The notes below the pieces were generated by a model, which saw only the letters and a program-made list of their open reading frames with translations, was not told where the DNA came from and did not search any database. This document shows positions 18,043 to 26,611 of a DNA stretch of 64,000 nt, in pieces. The stretch covers positions 620,001 to 684,000 of the forward strand of contig NZ_JAPELY010000002.1 of assembly GCF_026343295.1 (NCBI RefSeq), written 5' to 3'. Each line of letters opens with the position of its first letter. Positions within the stretch are counted from its first letter, which is position 1. The position numbers and the translations under genes are program-made. This stretch comes from Streptomyces sp. NBC_00083 (GTDB lineage Bacteria; Actinomycetota; Actinomycetes; Streptomycetales; Streptomycetaceae).

Positions 18043-19671
18043 ATGCGCGGAGCCACGCTCGCCAAGTGGGCCGCAGGTGCGGTGGTCGTCGCCCTCGCGG
18101 CGACGGCCTGCGGTGGAGGGGGGAGCAGCGGCGGCAGTGGGGCCGACGGCATCGTGAGTTCCTCCTGGGGCGATCCGCAGAACCCGCTGGAGCCGGCCAA
18201 CACCAACGAGGTGCAGGGCGGCAAGGTCCTCGACATGCTGATGCGCGGACTCAAGCGGTACGACCCGAAGACCGGCGCGGCGCAGAACATGCTCGCCGAC
18301 AAGATCGACACGTCGGACTCGCAGAACTTCACGGTCACCCTGAAGGACGGCTGGACGTTCTCCAACGGCGAGAAGATCACCGCCAAGTCCTTCGTGGACG
18401 CCTGGAACTACGGCGCCAACCTGAAGAACAACCAGAAGAACGCGTCGATGTTCTCCTACATCGACGGCTACGACCAGATCCACCCCAAGAGCGGCACCCC
18501 GGCCAGCGACACCATGTCGGGCCTGAAGGTCGTCGACGACAAGACCTTCACGGTCAAGCTCAACCAGAAGTTCTCCACCTGGCCCGACACCCTCGGCTAC
18601 CCCGCGTTCGCGCCGCTGCCCCGGGCGTTCTTCGACAACCACGCGGCCTGGCTCTCCAAGCCCGTCGGCAACGGCCCGTACACGGTGGACTCGTACACCA
18701 AGGGCTCCAAGCTGTCGATGCGGAAGTGGGCGAACTACCCGGGCTCGGACAAGGCGCAGAACGGCGGGATCGACCTCAAGGTCTACACCGACAACAACAC
18801 CGCCTACACCGACCTGACGGCCGGCAACCTCGACCTCGTCGACGACGTGCCCGCCTCCCAGCTCAAGAACGTCAAGGCCGACCTCGGCAGCCGGTACATC
18901 AACACCCCCGCCGGCATCATCCAGACGCTCGCCTTCCCGTACTACGACGCGGCCTGGAACACCCCGAACGCGGCCAAGGTCCGCAAGGGCATCTCGATGG
19001 CGATCAACCGTCAGCAGATCACCGACACCATCTTCCAGAAGACCCGCACCCCCGCCACCGACTGGACCTCGCCGGTGCTCGGCGTGGCCGGCGGCTACAA
19101 GGCCGGGCTGTGCGGCGACGGCTGCGACTACAACCCCACCGAGGCGAAGAAGCTCATCGCCGACGGCGGCGGCATCCCCGGCGGGCAGCTGAAGATCGCG
19201 TACAACGGCGACACCGGCTCGCACAAGGAGTGGGTCGACGCGGTCTGCAACAGCATCAACAACGCGCTCGGCAACGACAAGGCGTGCGTCGGCGGCCCGG
19301 TCGGCACCTTCGCCGACTTCCGCAGCCAGATCACCCAGTCCAAGATGAGCGGCCCCTTCCGGGCGGGCTGGCAGATGGACTACCCGCTGATCCAGAACTT
19401 CCTGCAGCCGCTCTACTACACCGGCGCCTCCTCCAACGACGGCAAGTGGACCAACGCCGAGTTCGACAAGCTCGTCGACCAGGCCAACGCCGACACCGAC
19501 ACCGCCAAGGCGGTCGCCGACTTCCAGCAGGCCGAAGGCGTCGTACGGGACCAGATGGCGGCCATCCCGCTCTGGTACCAGAACGGCAGCGCGGGCTACT
19601 CCGAGCGCGTCTCCAACGTCGCCCTGAACCCGTTCAGCGTCCCGGTCTACAACGAGATCAAGGTCAGCTGA
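18043..19671 (+). CDS. Oligopeptide ABC importer 2, substrate-binding lipoprotein
   Basis: This is a 542-residue SBP_bac_5 lipoprotein with the lipobox AATAC and the linker GGGGSSGGSG. The start is fixed by TAGGAGG upstream of the ATG. It shares a near-identical signal peptide and blocks such as GWTFSNGEKITAKSFVDAWNYGAN with the protein at 12021. The ligand-facing middle region has diverged, so the two importers probably take different peptides. Two Cys pairs near CGDGCDY and around CN...ACVGG may form disulfides outside the cell. A hairpin follows the gene. Confidence 0.93.
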   Translation: MRGATLAKWAAGAVVVALAATACGGGGSSGGSGADGIVSSSWGDPQNPLEPANTNEVQGGKVLDMLMRGLKRYDPKTGAAQNMLADKIDTSDSQNFTVTLKDGWTFSNGEKITAKSFVDAWNYGANLKNNQKNASMFSYIDGYDQIHPKSGTPASDTMSGLKVVDDKTFTVKLNQKFSTWPDTLGYPAFAPLPRAFFDNHAAWLSKPVGNGPYTVDSYTKGSKLSMRKWANYPGSDKAQNGGIDLKVYTDNNTAYTDLTAGNLDLVDDVPASQLKNVKADLGSRYINTPAGIIQTLAFPYYDAAWNTPNAAKVRKGISMAINRQQITDTIFQKTRTPATDWTSPVLGVAGGYKAGLCGDGCDYNPTEAKKLIADGGGIPGGQLKIAYNGDTGSHKEWVDAVCNSINNALGNDKACVGGPVGTFADFRSQITQSKMSGPFRAGWQMDYPLIQNFLQPLYYTGASSNDGKWTNAEFDKLVDQANADTDTAKAVADFQQAEGVVRDQMAAIPLWYQNGSAGYSERVSNVALNPFSVPVYNEIKVS

Positions 19672-19681
19672 CGCCACCGGA

Positions 19682-19718
19682 GCACGGCCCGGCGCTCAAC
19701 TCGACGCCGGGCCCGTGC
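19682..19718 (+). terminator. Intercistronic hairpin between binding protein and permease (operon 2)
   Basis: A 13-bp stem with one bulged base (left arm GCACGGCCCGGCG) encloses a ten-base loop. It begins 11 bases after the lipoprotein stop. It occupies the same position as the hairpin in operon 1. Confidence 0.75.
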
Positions 19719-19751
19719 CGTTGAGAGTTCCGACGACCCCCGGAGGGCCTC

Positions 19752-20675
19752 ATGGGACGGTATGTGATCCGGCGTCTGCTCCAGATGATCCCGGTCTTCT
19801 TCGGGGCCACGCTGCTGATCTTCCTCATGGTGAACGTGATGGGCGACCCGATCGCCGGTCTCTGCGGGGACAAGGCGTGCGACCCCGCCACCGCGGCGCA
19901 GCTCAAGAAGGAGTTCGGGCTCGACAAGCCGGTGTGGCAGCAGTACCTGACGTACATGGGGAACGTGTTCACCGGCGACTTCGGGACCGCGTTCAACGGA
20001 CAGAAGGTCACCGAGCTGATGGGTACCGCCTTCCCCGTCACCATCCGCCTGACCATTGTGGCGATCGTCTTCGAGGTCGTCATCGGCATCACCCTCGGCG
20101 TGATCACCGGGCTGCGGCGCGGCCGTCCCGTCGACACCGTCGTCCTGATGCTGACGCTCATCGTCATCGCCATCCCCGTCTTCGTCACGGGCCTGCTGCT
20201 CCAGCTGCTCCTCGGCGTCGAGTGGGGGGTGATCAGACCCACCGTCTCGCCGGAGGCCCCGTTCAACGAACTCCTCATCCCGGGGCTGGTCCTGGCGTCC
20301 GTGTCACTGGCGTACGTCACCCGGCTCACCCGGACCTCCATCGCCGAGAACTCCCGCGCCGACTACGTCCGCACCGCCGTCGCCAAGGGCCTGCCGCGGC
20401 GCCGGGTGATCACCAAGCACCTGCTGCGCAACTCGCTGATCCCCGTGGTCACCTTCATCGGCACCGATGTCGGCGCCCTGATGGGCGGCGCGATCGTCAC
20501 CGAGCGGATCTTCAACATCCACGGCGTCGGCTACCAGCTCTACCAGGGCATCCTGCGCCAGAGTACCCAGACCGTGGTCGGTTTCGTGACCGTGCTCGTG
20601 CTGGTCTTCCTGCTCGCCAACCTCATCGTCGACCTCCTGTACGCCGTACTCGACCCGAGGATCCGCTATGCCTGA
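19752..20675 (+). CDS. Oligopeptide ABC importer 2, permease (OppB/DppB type)
   Basis: This 307-residue permease begins MGRYVIRRLLQMIPVFFGATLLIF and has about six predicted helices. The coupling loop YVRTAVAKGLPRRRV is almost identical to that of the operon 1 protein. It is preceded by GGAGGG and overlaps the next gene by eight bases with the same ATGCCTGA junction as operon 1. The first loop carries a Cys pair (LCGDKAC) that the operon 1 copy lacks. Confidence 0.94.
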   Translation: MGRYVIRRLLQMIPVFFGATLLIFLMVNVMGDPIAGLCGDKACDPATAAQLKKEFGLDKPVWQQYLTYMGNVFTGDFGTAFNGQKVTELMGTAFPVTIRLTIVAIVFEVVIGITLGVITGLRRGRPVDTVVLMLTLIVIAIPVFVTGLLLQLLLGVEWGVIRPTVSPEAPFNELLIPGLVLASVSLAYVTRLTRTSIAENSRADYVRTAVAKGLPRRRVITKHLLRNSLIPVVTFIGTDVGALMGGAIVTERIFNIHGVGYQLYQGILRQSTQTVVGFVTVLVLVFLLANLIVDLLYAVLDPRIRYA

Positions 20676-21642
20676 GCCGTACGACGACGGAGCGATCGCC
20701 GGCACCGGGGCCGGCGGGGCGATGGACCTCGCGGCGAGCGAGGCGACCACGCTGGAGCGCACCCCGGGCGGACCGCAGGGCACCGGGCCCGCCGAGAAGC
20801 CGCGGTCGCTGTGGTCGGACGCCTGGCGCGACCTGCGGCGCAACCCCGTCTTCATCATCTCGGGGCTCGTCATCCTCTTCCTGGTCGTCATCTCCCTGTG
20901 GCCCTCCCTGATCGCCGACGGCAACCCGCTCCAGTGCGACCTCGCCAAGGCGCAGGAGGGCTCCCAGCCGGGACACCCCTTCGGCTACAACGGGCAGGGC
21001 TGCGACGTCTACACGCGGACGGTCTACGGCGCCCGCACCTCGGTCACCGTCGGCGTGTGCACCACCGTCGGCGTGGCCCTGTTCGGCTCGTTCGTCGGCG
21101 GGCTCGCCGGGTTCTTCGGCGGCGGCTGGGACGCGCTGCTCTCCCGCGTCACCGACATCTTCTTCGGCATCCCGGTGGTCCTGGGCGGCCTGGTCTTCCT
21201 CTCGGTGGTCACCTCCTCCACCGTCTGGCCGGTCATCGGCTTCATGATCCTGCTGGGCTGGCCGCAGATCGCCCGCATCGCCCGCGGCTCCGTCATCACC
21301 GCCAAACAGAACGACTACGTCCAGGCGGCCCGCGCGCTCGGCGCCTCCAACTCCCGCATGCTGCTGCGCCACATCACGCCCAACGCCGTCGCCCCGGTCA
21401 TCGTCGTGGCGACCATCGCGCTCGGCACGTACATCGCCCTGGAGGCGACGCTCTCCTACCTCGGTGTCGGCCTCAAGCCGCCCACGGTCTCCTGGGGCAT
21501 CGACATCTCGTCCGCCTCGCAGTACATCCGCAACGCCCCGCACATGCTGCTCTGGCCGGCCGGAGCGCTGGCCCTGACCGTGCTCGCGTTCATCATGCTC
21601 GGCGACGCGGTGCGCGACGCCCTCGACCCCAAGCTGCGGTGA
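20668..21642 (+). CDS. Oligopeptide ABC importer 2, permease (OppC/DppC type)
   Basis: This 324-residue permease has a 40-residue cytoplasmic tail, then DLRRNPVFIISGLVILFLVV as the first helix. The EAA loop is YVQAARALGASNSRMLLRHITPN, and the end of the protein has the LSYLGVGLKPPTVSWG segment. It is 11 bases upstream of the D-type ATPase. The periplasmic insertion after the first helix contains two Cys residues (QCD and GCD) absent from the paralogue. Confidence 0.94.
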   Translation: MPEPYDDGAIAGTGAGGAMDLAASEATTLERTPGGPQGTGPAEKPRSLWSDAWRDLRRNPVFIISGLVILFLVVISLWPSLIADGNPLQCDLAKAQEGSQPGHPFGYNGQGCDVYTRTVYGARTSVTVGVCTTVGVALFGSFVGGLAGFFGGGWDALLSRVTDIFFGIPVVLGGLVFLSVVTSSTVWPVIGFMILLGWPQIARIARGSVITAKQNDYVQAARALGASNSRMLLRHITPNAVAPVIVVATIALGTYIALEATLSYLGVGLKPPTVSWGIDISSASQYIRNAPHMLLWPAGALALTVLAFIMLGDAVRDALDPKLR

Positions 21643-21653
21643 GGAGCCCCGTC

Positions 21654-22628
21654 ATGCTGCTCGAAGTACGTGATCTCCAGGTGGAGTTCAAGACGCGGGA
21701 CGGGGTAGCCAAGGCCGTCAACGGGGTCGCCTACTCGGTGGACGCGGGCGAGACGCTCGCCGTGCTCGGCGAGTCCGGCTCCGGCAAGTCCGTCACCGCA
21801 CAGGCCGTCATGGGCATCCTGGACATGCCGCCCGGACGGATCGCCGGCGGCGAGATCCTCTTCAAGGGCCAAGACCTCCTGAAGCTCAAGGAGGACGAGC
21901 GGCGCAAGGTCCGCGGCTCCGAGATGGCGATGATCTTCCAGGACGCGCTGTCCTCCCTCAACCCCGTGCTCAGCGTGGGCGACCAGCTCTCCGAGATGTT
22001 CACCGTCCACCGCGGCATGTCCCGCAAGGACGGCAAGGCCAAGGCGGTCGAGCTGATGGACCGGGTGCGCATCCCGGCCGCGAAGGAACGCGTGGGCCAG
22101 TACCCCCACCAGTTCTCCGGCGGCATGCGCCAGCGCATCATGATCGCGATGGCGATGGCCCTGGAGCCCTCACTGATCATCGCCGACGAGCCGACCACCG
22201 CCCTCGACGTCACCGTGCAGGCCCAAGTCATGGACCTGCTGGGTGAGTTGAGGAACGAGCTGTCCATGGGGCTCATCCTCATCACCCACGACCTGGGCGT
22301 CGTCGCCGACGTCGCCGACAAGATCGCCGTCATGTACGCGGGCCGCATCGTCGAGCGGGCCCCGGTCCACGAGATCTACAAGGCGCCCGCGCACCCGTAC
22401 ACCAAGGGCCTGCTCGAATCGATCCCGCGCCTGGACCAGAAGGGCCGGGAGCTGTACGCGATCAAGGGCCTGCCGCCCAACCTGATGCGCATCCCGCCCG
22501 GCTGCGCCTTCAATCCGCGCTGCCCGATGGCCCAGGACATCTGCCGCAGCGAGGTGCCGCCCCTGTTCGACGTGGGCCCGAACCGGCAGAGCGCGTGCTT
22601 CTTCTGGAAGGAGACCCTCGATGGCTGA
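21654..22628 (+). CDS. Oligopeptide ABC importer 2, ATPase (OppD/DppD type)
   Basis: This is a 324-residue ATPase. Walker A GESGSGKS, signature FSGGMRQR, Walker B LIIADEPTTALD and the switch segment THDLGVVADVADK are all intact. The ATG at 21654 follows a GAGGAG site. The much longer upstream extension of the open frame runs through the previous permease in another frame and is not real. Large blocks are identical to the operon 1 D-type ATPase. The junction to the next gene is ATGGCTGA, as in operon 1. Confidence 0.95.
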   Translation: MLLEVRDLQVEFKTRDGVAKAVNGVAYSVDAGETLAVLGESGSGKSVTAQAVMGILDMPPGRIAGGEILFKGQDLLKLKEDERRKVRGSEMAMIFQDALSSLNPVLSVGDQLSEMFTVHRGMSRKDGKAKAVELMDRVRIPAAKERVGQYPHQFSGGMRQRIMIAMAMALEPSLIIADEPTTALDVTVQAQVMDLLGELRNELSMGLILITHDLGVVADVADKIAVMYAGRIVERAPVHEIYKAPAHPYTKGLLESIPRLDQKGRELYAIKGLPPNLMRIPPGCAFNPRCPMAQDICRSEVPPLFDVGPNRQSACFFWKETLDG

Positions 22629-23664
22629 GGCCATTCTGGAGGTCAGGGACCTGGTCAAGCACTACCCGCTGACCCAGGGCATCCTCTTCAGGAAGCAGAT
22701 CGGCGCGGTCAAGGCCGTCGACGGGGTCTCCTTCGACCTGACGGCGGGCGAGACCCTCGGCATCGTGGGCGAGTCCGGCTGCGGCAAGTCGACGGTCGCC
22801 AAGATGCTGGTCAACCTGGAGCGCCCCACTGCCGGGCAGATCAAGTACAAGGGCGAGGACATCACCCGGATGTCGGGCCGCGCCCTCAAGGCGGTGCGCC
22901 GCAACATCCAGATGGTCTTCCAGGACCCGTACACCTCGCTGAACCCGCGCATGACGGTCGGCGACATCATCGGCGAGCCGTACGAGATCCACCCCGAGGT
23001 CGCGCCCAAGGGCAGCCGCCGCACCAAGGTCCAGGACCTGCTGGACGTGGTGGGGCTCAACCCCGAGTACATCAACCGCTATCCGCACCAGTTCTCCGGC
23101 GGCCAGCGCCAGCGCATCGGCATCGCCCGGGGGCTGGCGCTCCGGCCCGAGGTCATCGTGGCCGACGAGCCGGTCTCCGCGCTCGACGTGTCGGTACAGG
23201 CCCAGGTCGTCAACCTCCTGGACCGCCTCCAGAGCGAGTTCTCCCTCAGTTACGTCTTCATCGCCCACGACCTGTCCATCGTGCGGCACATCTCGGACCG
23301 GGTCGGCGTGATGTACCTGGGGCGGATCGTGGAGATCGGCCGCGACGAGGAGATCTACGAGCACCCGACGCACCCCTACACCCAGGCGCTGCTCTCCGCG
23401 GTGCCGGTGCCCGACCCCTCCGCGCGGGAACGCCGCGAGCGGATCATCCTGACCGGTGACGTCCCCTCGCCCGCCAACCCGCCGTCGGGCTGCCGCTTCC
23501 GTACGCGCTGCTGGAAGGCGCGGGAGCGGTGCGCGCAGGAAGTGCCGCTGCTCGCCGTGCCCGCCGAGTTCCGCGATGTGCCGGGCCCGGCGCACCACCC
23601 CTCGGCCTGCCACTTCGCAGAGGAGAAGCGCGTGGTGCCGCCGGAGACGCGCCAGGCGCCCTAG
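22621..23664 (+). CDS. Oligopeptide ABC importer 2, ATPase (OppF/DppF type)
   Basis: This is a 347-residue ATPase with Walker A GESGCGKS, signature FSGGQRQR and Walker B VIVADEPVSALD. The C-terminal extension has CRFRTRCWKARERC. It lacks the acidic N-terminal tail of its operon 1 copy. It ends 32 bases from the convergent P450 gene, and I see no strong terminator in that short gap. Confidence 0.95.
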   Translation: MAEAILEVRDLVKHYPLTQGILFRKQIGAVKAVDGVSFDLTAGETLGIVGESGCGKSTVAKMLVNLERPTAGQIKYKGEDITRMSGRALKAVRRNIQMVFQDPYTSLNPRMTVGDIIGEPYEIHPEVAPKGSRRTKVQDLLDVVGLNPEYINRYPHQFSGGQRQRIGIARGLALRPEVIVADEPVSALDVSVQAQVVNLLDRLQSEFSLSYVFIAHDLSIVRHISDRVGVMYLGRIVEIGRDEEIYEHPTHPYTQALLSAVPVPDPSARERRERIILTGDVPSPANPPSGCRFRTRCWKARERCAQEVPLLAVPAEFRDVPGPAHHPSACHFAEEKRVVPPETRQAP

Positions 23665-23696
23665 GGCCTGTCCGGCTGCCCGCGCCTCGGCCCCGT

Positions 23697-25019
23697 TCAC
23701 CAGGGGCGCGGTACGACCGTGACGCCCATCGGCTGGAGCGCCAGGGCGGGGCGTGGGGTGATGCGCTCCGGGTCGAGGAGTTCGAGGCGGTGGCGGCGCC
23801 AGATGTCGGCCACGATGTGCACGGTCTCGGTGGTGGCGAGCGAGGCGCCGATGCAGGCCCGCGCGCCGAGCCCGAACGGGAAGTAGGAGCCGCGCGGCAT
23901 CTTCCTCGCGCCGCCCTCCAGCCAGCGCTCGGGGTCGAACTCCCCGGCGCGCTCCCAGTGCCGGGGATCGCGGTGGTTGACCCACTGGCTCACCGTCACG
24001 GTGGTGCCGGCCGGGACGGCGAAGCCGCCGAACTCCAGGTCGGCCGTCGAGTCGCGGCTCGTCATCCAGGCCGGCGAGTACAGCCGCAGCGACTCGCGGA
24101 CCGCCGCGTTGGTGTACGGCAGCCGCTCCATCCGGGCCAGGCCCGGCGGTGTCGAGCCGAAGGCGGCGACCGCCTCGTCGCGCACCCGGGCGGCGGCGCC
24201 GGGGTGGCGGGCGAGCAGCACGCTCGTCCACACCACGGCGTCGTTGGAGGTCTCGAACGCCGACAGGACGAGGGTCGCCAGCTCGTCGCGCAGCTCGTCG
24301 GGGGAGGGGGCGGGGGTGCCGGTCACGAGGGCGTGCAGGACGGGGGCGCGCTCCGGGTCGACGGCGGCCGGGTCCGCGGTGAGCCTGCGCAGGAGCCGGT
24401 CCATGTCGCGCAGACCGCGCTTGAGCCGCAGATGGCGCGGGGTCGGCAGCCAGTCGGGCAGCAGCAGCGGTGAGGTGGACAGCTCCATGATCGGGCGGAC
24501 CAGCCGGGCCACCACCGCCGCGTCGCGTGCCGTGAACTCGTCGCCGAACATCAGCCCGGTGACCAGGCGCAGCACGAGCACCGAGACGTCACGGTGCAGA
24601 TCGCGCGGCTCGCCGGGCCGCCAGCCGGCCAGCATGCGCTCGCCCTGCGCGTCGACGAGTTCGGCGGCCTTCACGGCGAGGGTGCGGCCGAAGGCGGGCT
24701 GAAGACGGTGGCGCTTGGCCTTCCAGTCGGCCCCGTCGCTGTTCATCATGGCGCGAGGAAATCCCCTGCCGCGGGCCGCCCTGCCGGAATTCTCCACTCC
24801 TTTTTTGCTGAATACCTCATTCCGGTCCACCAGCATCCGCTCGACGAGTTCGGGACCGGTCAACAGCACATTGTGGTCGCCGAGCCGCACCACGTCACCG
24901 TACTCGCGGGCGCACCGGGTGAGGAATGCGAGCGGATCGCTGGAGAAGGCGTGCAGATTCCCCAGGTAGGAGTCTTCGGCCGGGCCGGGGATGTCGGCCA
25001 AGGTCACAACTGCGGTCAT
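23697..25019 (-). CDS. Cytochrome P450, predicted crosslinking enzyme for the adjacent short peptide
   Basis: This is a 440-residue P450. The heme loop FGLGARACIG places the axial Cys at about residue 389. The K-helix ExxR motif is ESLR. The I-helix carries SAFETS, keeping the acid-Thr pair. The PERF-like motif is FDPERW. The ATG at 25017-25019 has GAGG five bases upstream; an ATG at 25035-25037 would add six residues and has no visible site. It is soluble, without a membrane anchor. It is the second of two genes, 104 bases after a 27-residue peptide ending AYIYY, with a hairpin between them. No ferredoxin or reductase gene is adjacent. In tryptorubin-type ribosomal peptides a lone P450 next to the precursor forms C-C and C-N links between aromatic side chains, and that is the predicted role here. 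A generic P450 with an unrelated neighbour is the alternative. Confidence 0.9.
   Translation of the reverse strand: MTAVVTLADIPGPAEDSYLGNLHAFSSDPLAFLTRCAREYGDVVRLGDHNVLLTGPELVERMLVDRNEVFSKKGVENSGRAARGRGFPRAMMNSDGADWKAKRHRLQPAFGRTLAVKAAELVDAQGERMLAGWRPGEPRDLHRDVSVLVLRLVTGLMFGDEFTARDAAVVARLVRPIMELSTSPLLLPDWLPTPRHLRLKRGLRDMDRLLRRLTADPAAVDPERAPVLHALVTGTPAPSPDELRDELATLVLSAFETSNDAVVWTSVLLARHPGAAARVRDEAVAAFGSTPPGLARMERLPYTNAAVRESLRLYSPAWMTSRDSTADLEFGGFAVPAGTTVTVSQWVNHRDPRHWERAGEFDPERWLEGGARKMPRGSYFPFGLGARACIGASLATTETVHIVADIWRRHRLELLDPERITPRPALALQPMGVTVVPRPW
24788..24823 (-). other. Patch of atypical codons inside the P450 gene
   Basis: Within the segment NEVFSKKGVENS the codons GTA, AAA, AAA, GGA and AAT occur together, with a local run of six A on the coding strand. 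Such codons are rare in the neighbouring genes, which use almost only G or C in the third position. This fits a gene of foreign origin or a recently diverged segment. Confidence 0.5.
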
Positions 25020-25062
25020 GGCGGCCTCGTTTGGCATCGCGTCTGAGCTGGGGAAACGCCGA

Positions 25063-25088
25063 TGGCCGGGGCGTGTGCGCCCCGGCCA
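25063..25088 (-). terminator. Hairpin between peptide precursor and P450 gene
   Basis: A perfect 11-bp stem (coding-strand left arm TGGCCGGGGCG) encloses a four-base loop. It stands 36 bases after the peptide stop codon and 44 bases before the P450 start. It would give partial termination or 3-prime protection, so that far more precursor than enzyme message is made. That ratio suits a peptide substrate and its modifying enzyme. Confidence 0.75.
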
Positions 25089-25123
25089 CCGGATCATGGG
25101 TCTACGCCTGGCGCCGGTTCGGC

Positions 25124-25207
25124 CTAGTAGTAGATGTACGCCTTGGTGAGACGGTCCTTGCGGGAAAGGCGGGCGAACAGGGCACCGGTCAGGATGAGCT
25201 TGCGCAT
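25124..25207 (-). CDS. 27-residue P450-modified peptide precursor (atropopeptide/tryptorubin-like RiPP)
   Basis: The ATG at 25205-25207 has AGGGAG seven bases upstream and the frame closes at TAG (25124-25126). The peptide begins MRKLILTGALFARL; the remainder is SRKDRLTKAYIYY. The first 22 residues form a short cationic, amphipathic leader. The last five or six (AYIYY or KAYIYY) form an aromatic core ending exactly at the stop. Tryptorubin A, the founding member of the P450-modified atropopeptides, comes from a core AWYIWY, and the pattern A-aromatic-(aromatic)-I-aromatic-aromatic is shared. Here the aromatic positions are all Tyr, so any crosslinks would join Tyr side chains or a Tyr to a backbone nitrogen. 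The gene has its own promoter-like boxes upstream and a P450 gene downstream. No protease or exporter gene is in the operon. The product has not been observed. Confidence 0.85.
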   Translation of the reverse strand: MRKLILTGALFARLSRKDRLTKAYIYY

Positions 25208-25268
25208 CGTGTGTCTCCCTCTCAGCAAAGCGTCCACGATCTGGTTATCGGGCCGCGATCTGCTGTGA

Positions 25269-25297
25269 ACACTAGGCAACTGGCGCAGGAGTGACAA
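25269..25297 (-). promoter_or_regulatory. Promoter of the peptide-P450 operon
   Basis: On the minus strand TTGTCA (25292-25297) and TAGTGT (25269-25274) are separated by exactly 17 bases. These match the HrdB-type -35 and -10 consensus well. A transcript would start near 25262, giving a leader of about 55 bases. The region is AT-richer than its surroundings. It lies downstream of the terminator of the third importer, so the peptide operon is probably transcribed independently. Confidence 0.7.
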
Positions 25298-25392
25298 GAG
25301 TTCACTTTCGCTCGGTCGGAATTCCCTGTACGTCCCCGTCGTTCACCTGCGGCAATCGGAATTCATACATGCGGGGCGCCGGGCATGGAGCA

Positions 25393-25431
25393 GCCCGCGC
25401 CCGTGTGGTGCTGGGGTGTACGGGCGCGGGC
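25393..25431 (-). terminator. Intrinsic terminator after importer operon 3
   Basis: A perfect 12-bp stem (arm GCCCGCGCCCGT) encloses a 15-base loop. It begins 29 bases downstream of the last ATPase stop codon at 25461. It isolates the importer from the peptide-P450 operon. Confidence 0.8.
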
Positions 25432-25460
25432 CTCTTCCGAGCGGAGGCTGCGGACTCGGG

Positions 25461-26591
<1,131 letters not shown>

Positions 26592-26611
26592 GGCGATGTC
26601 CCGCATCCTTC

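Noticed and set aside
25038..25097. Longer P450 start at 25097 (MIRWPG...)
   Set aside because: The added residues are not P450-like, there is no ribosome site, and the start would put the intercistronic hairpin inside the coding region.
25124..25207. Biarylitide-type pentapeptide precursor
   Set aside because: Biarylitide precursors are about five residues long and end in a YxH-type motif. This peptide is 27 residues with a leader and ends YIYY, closer to the tryptorubin type.
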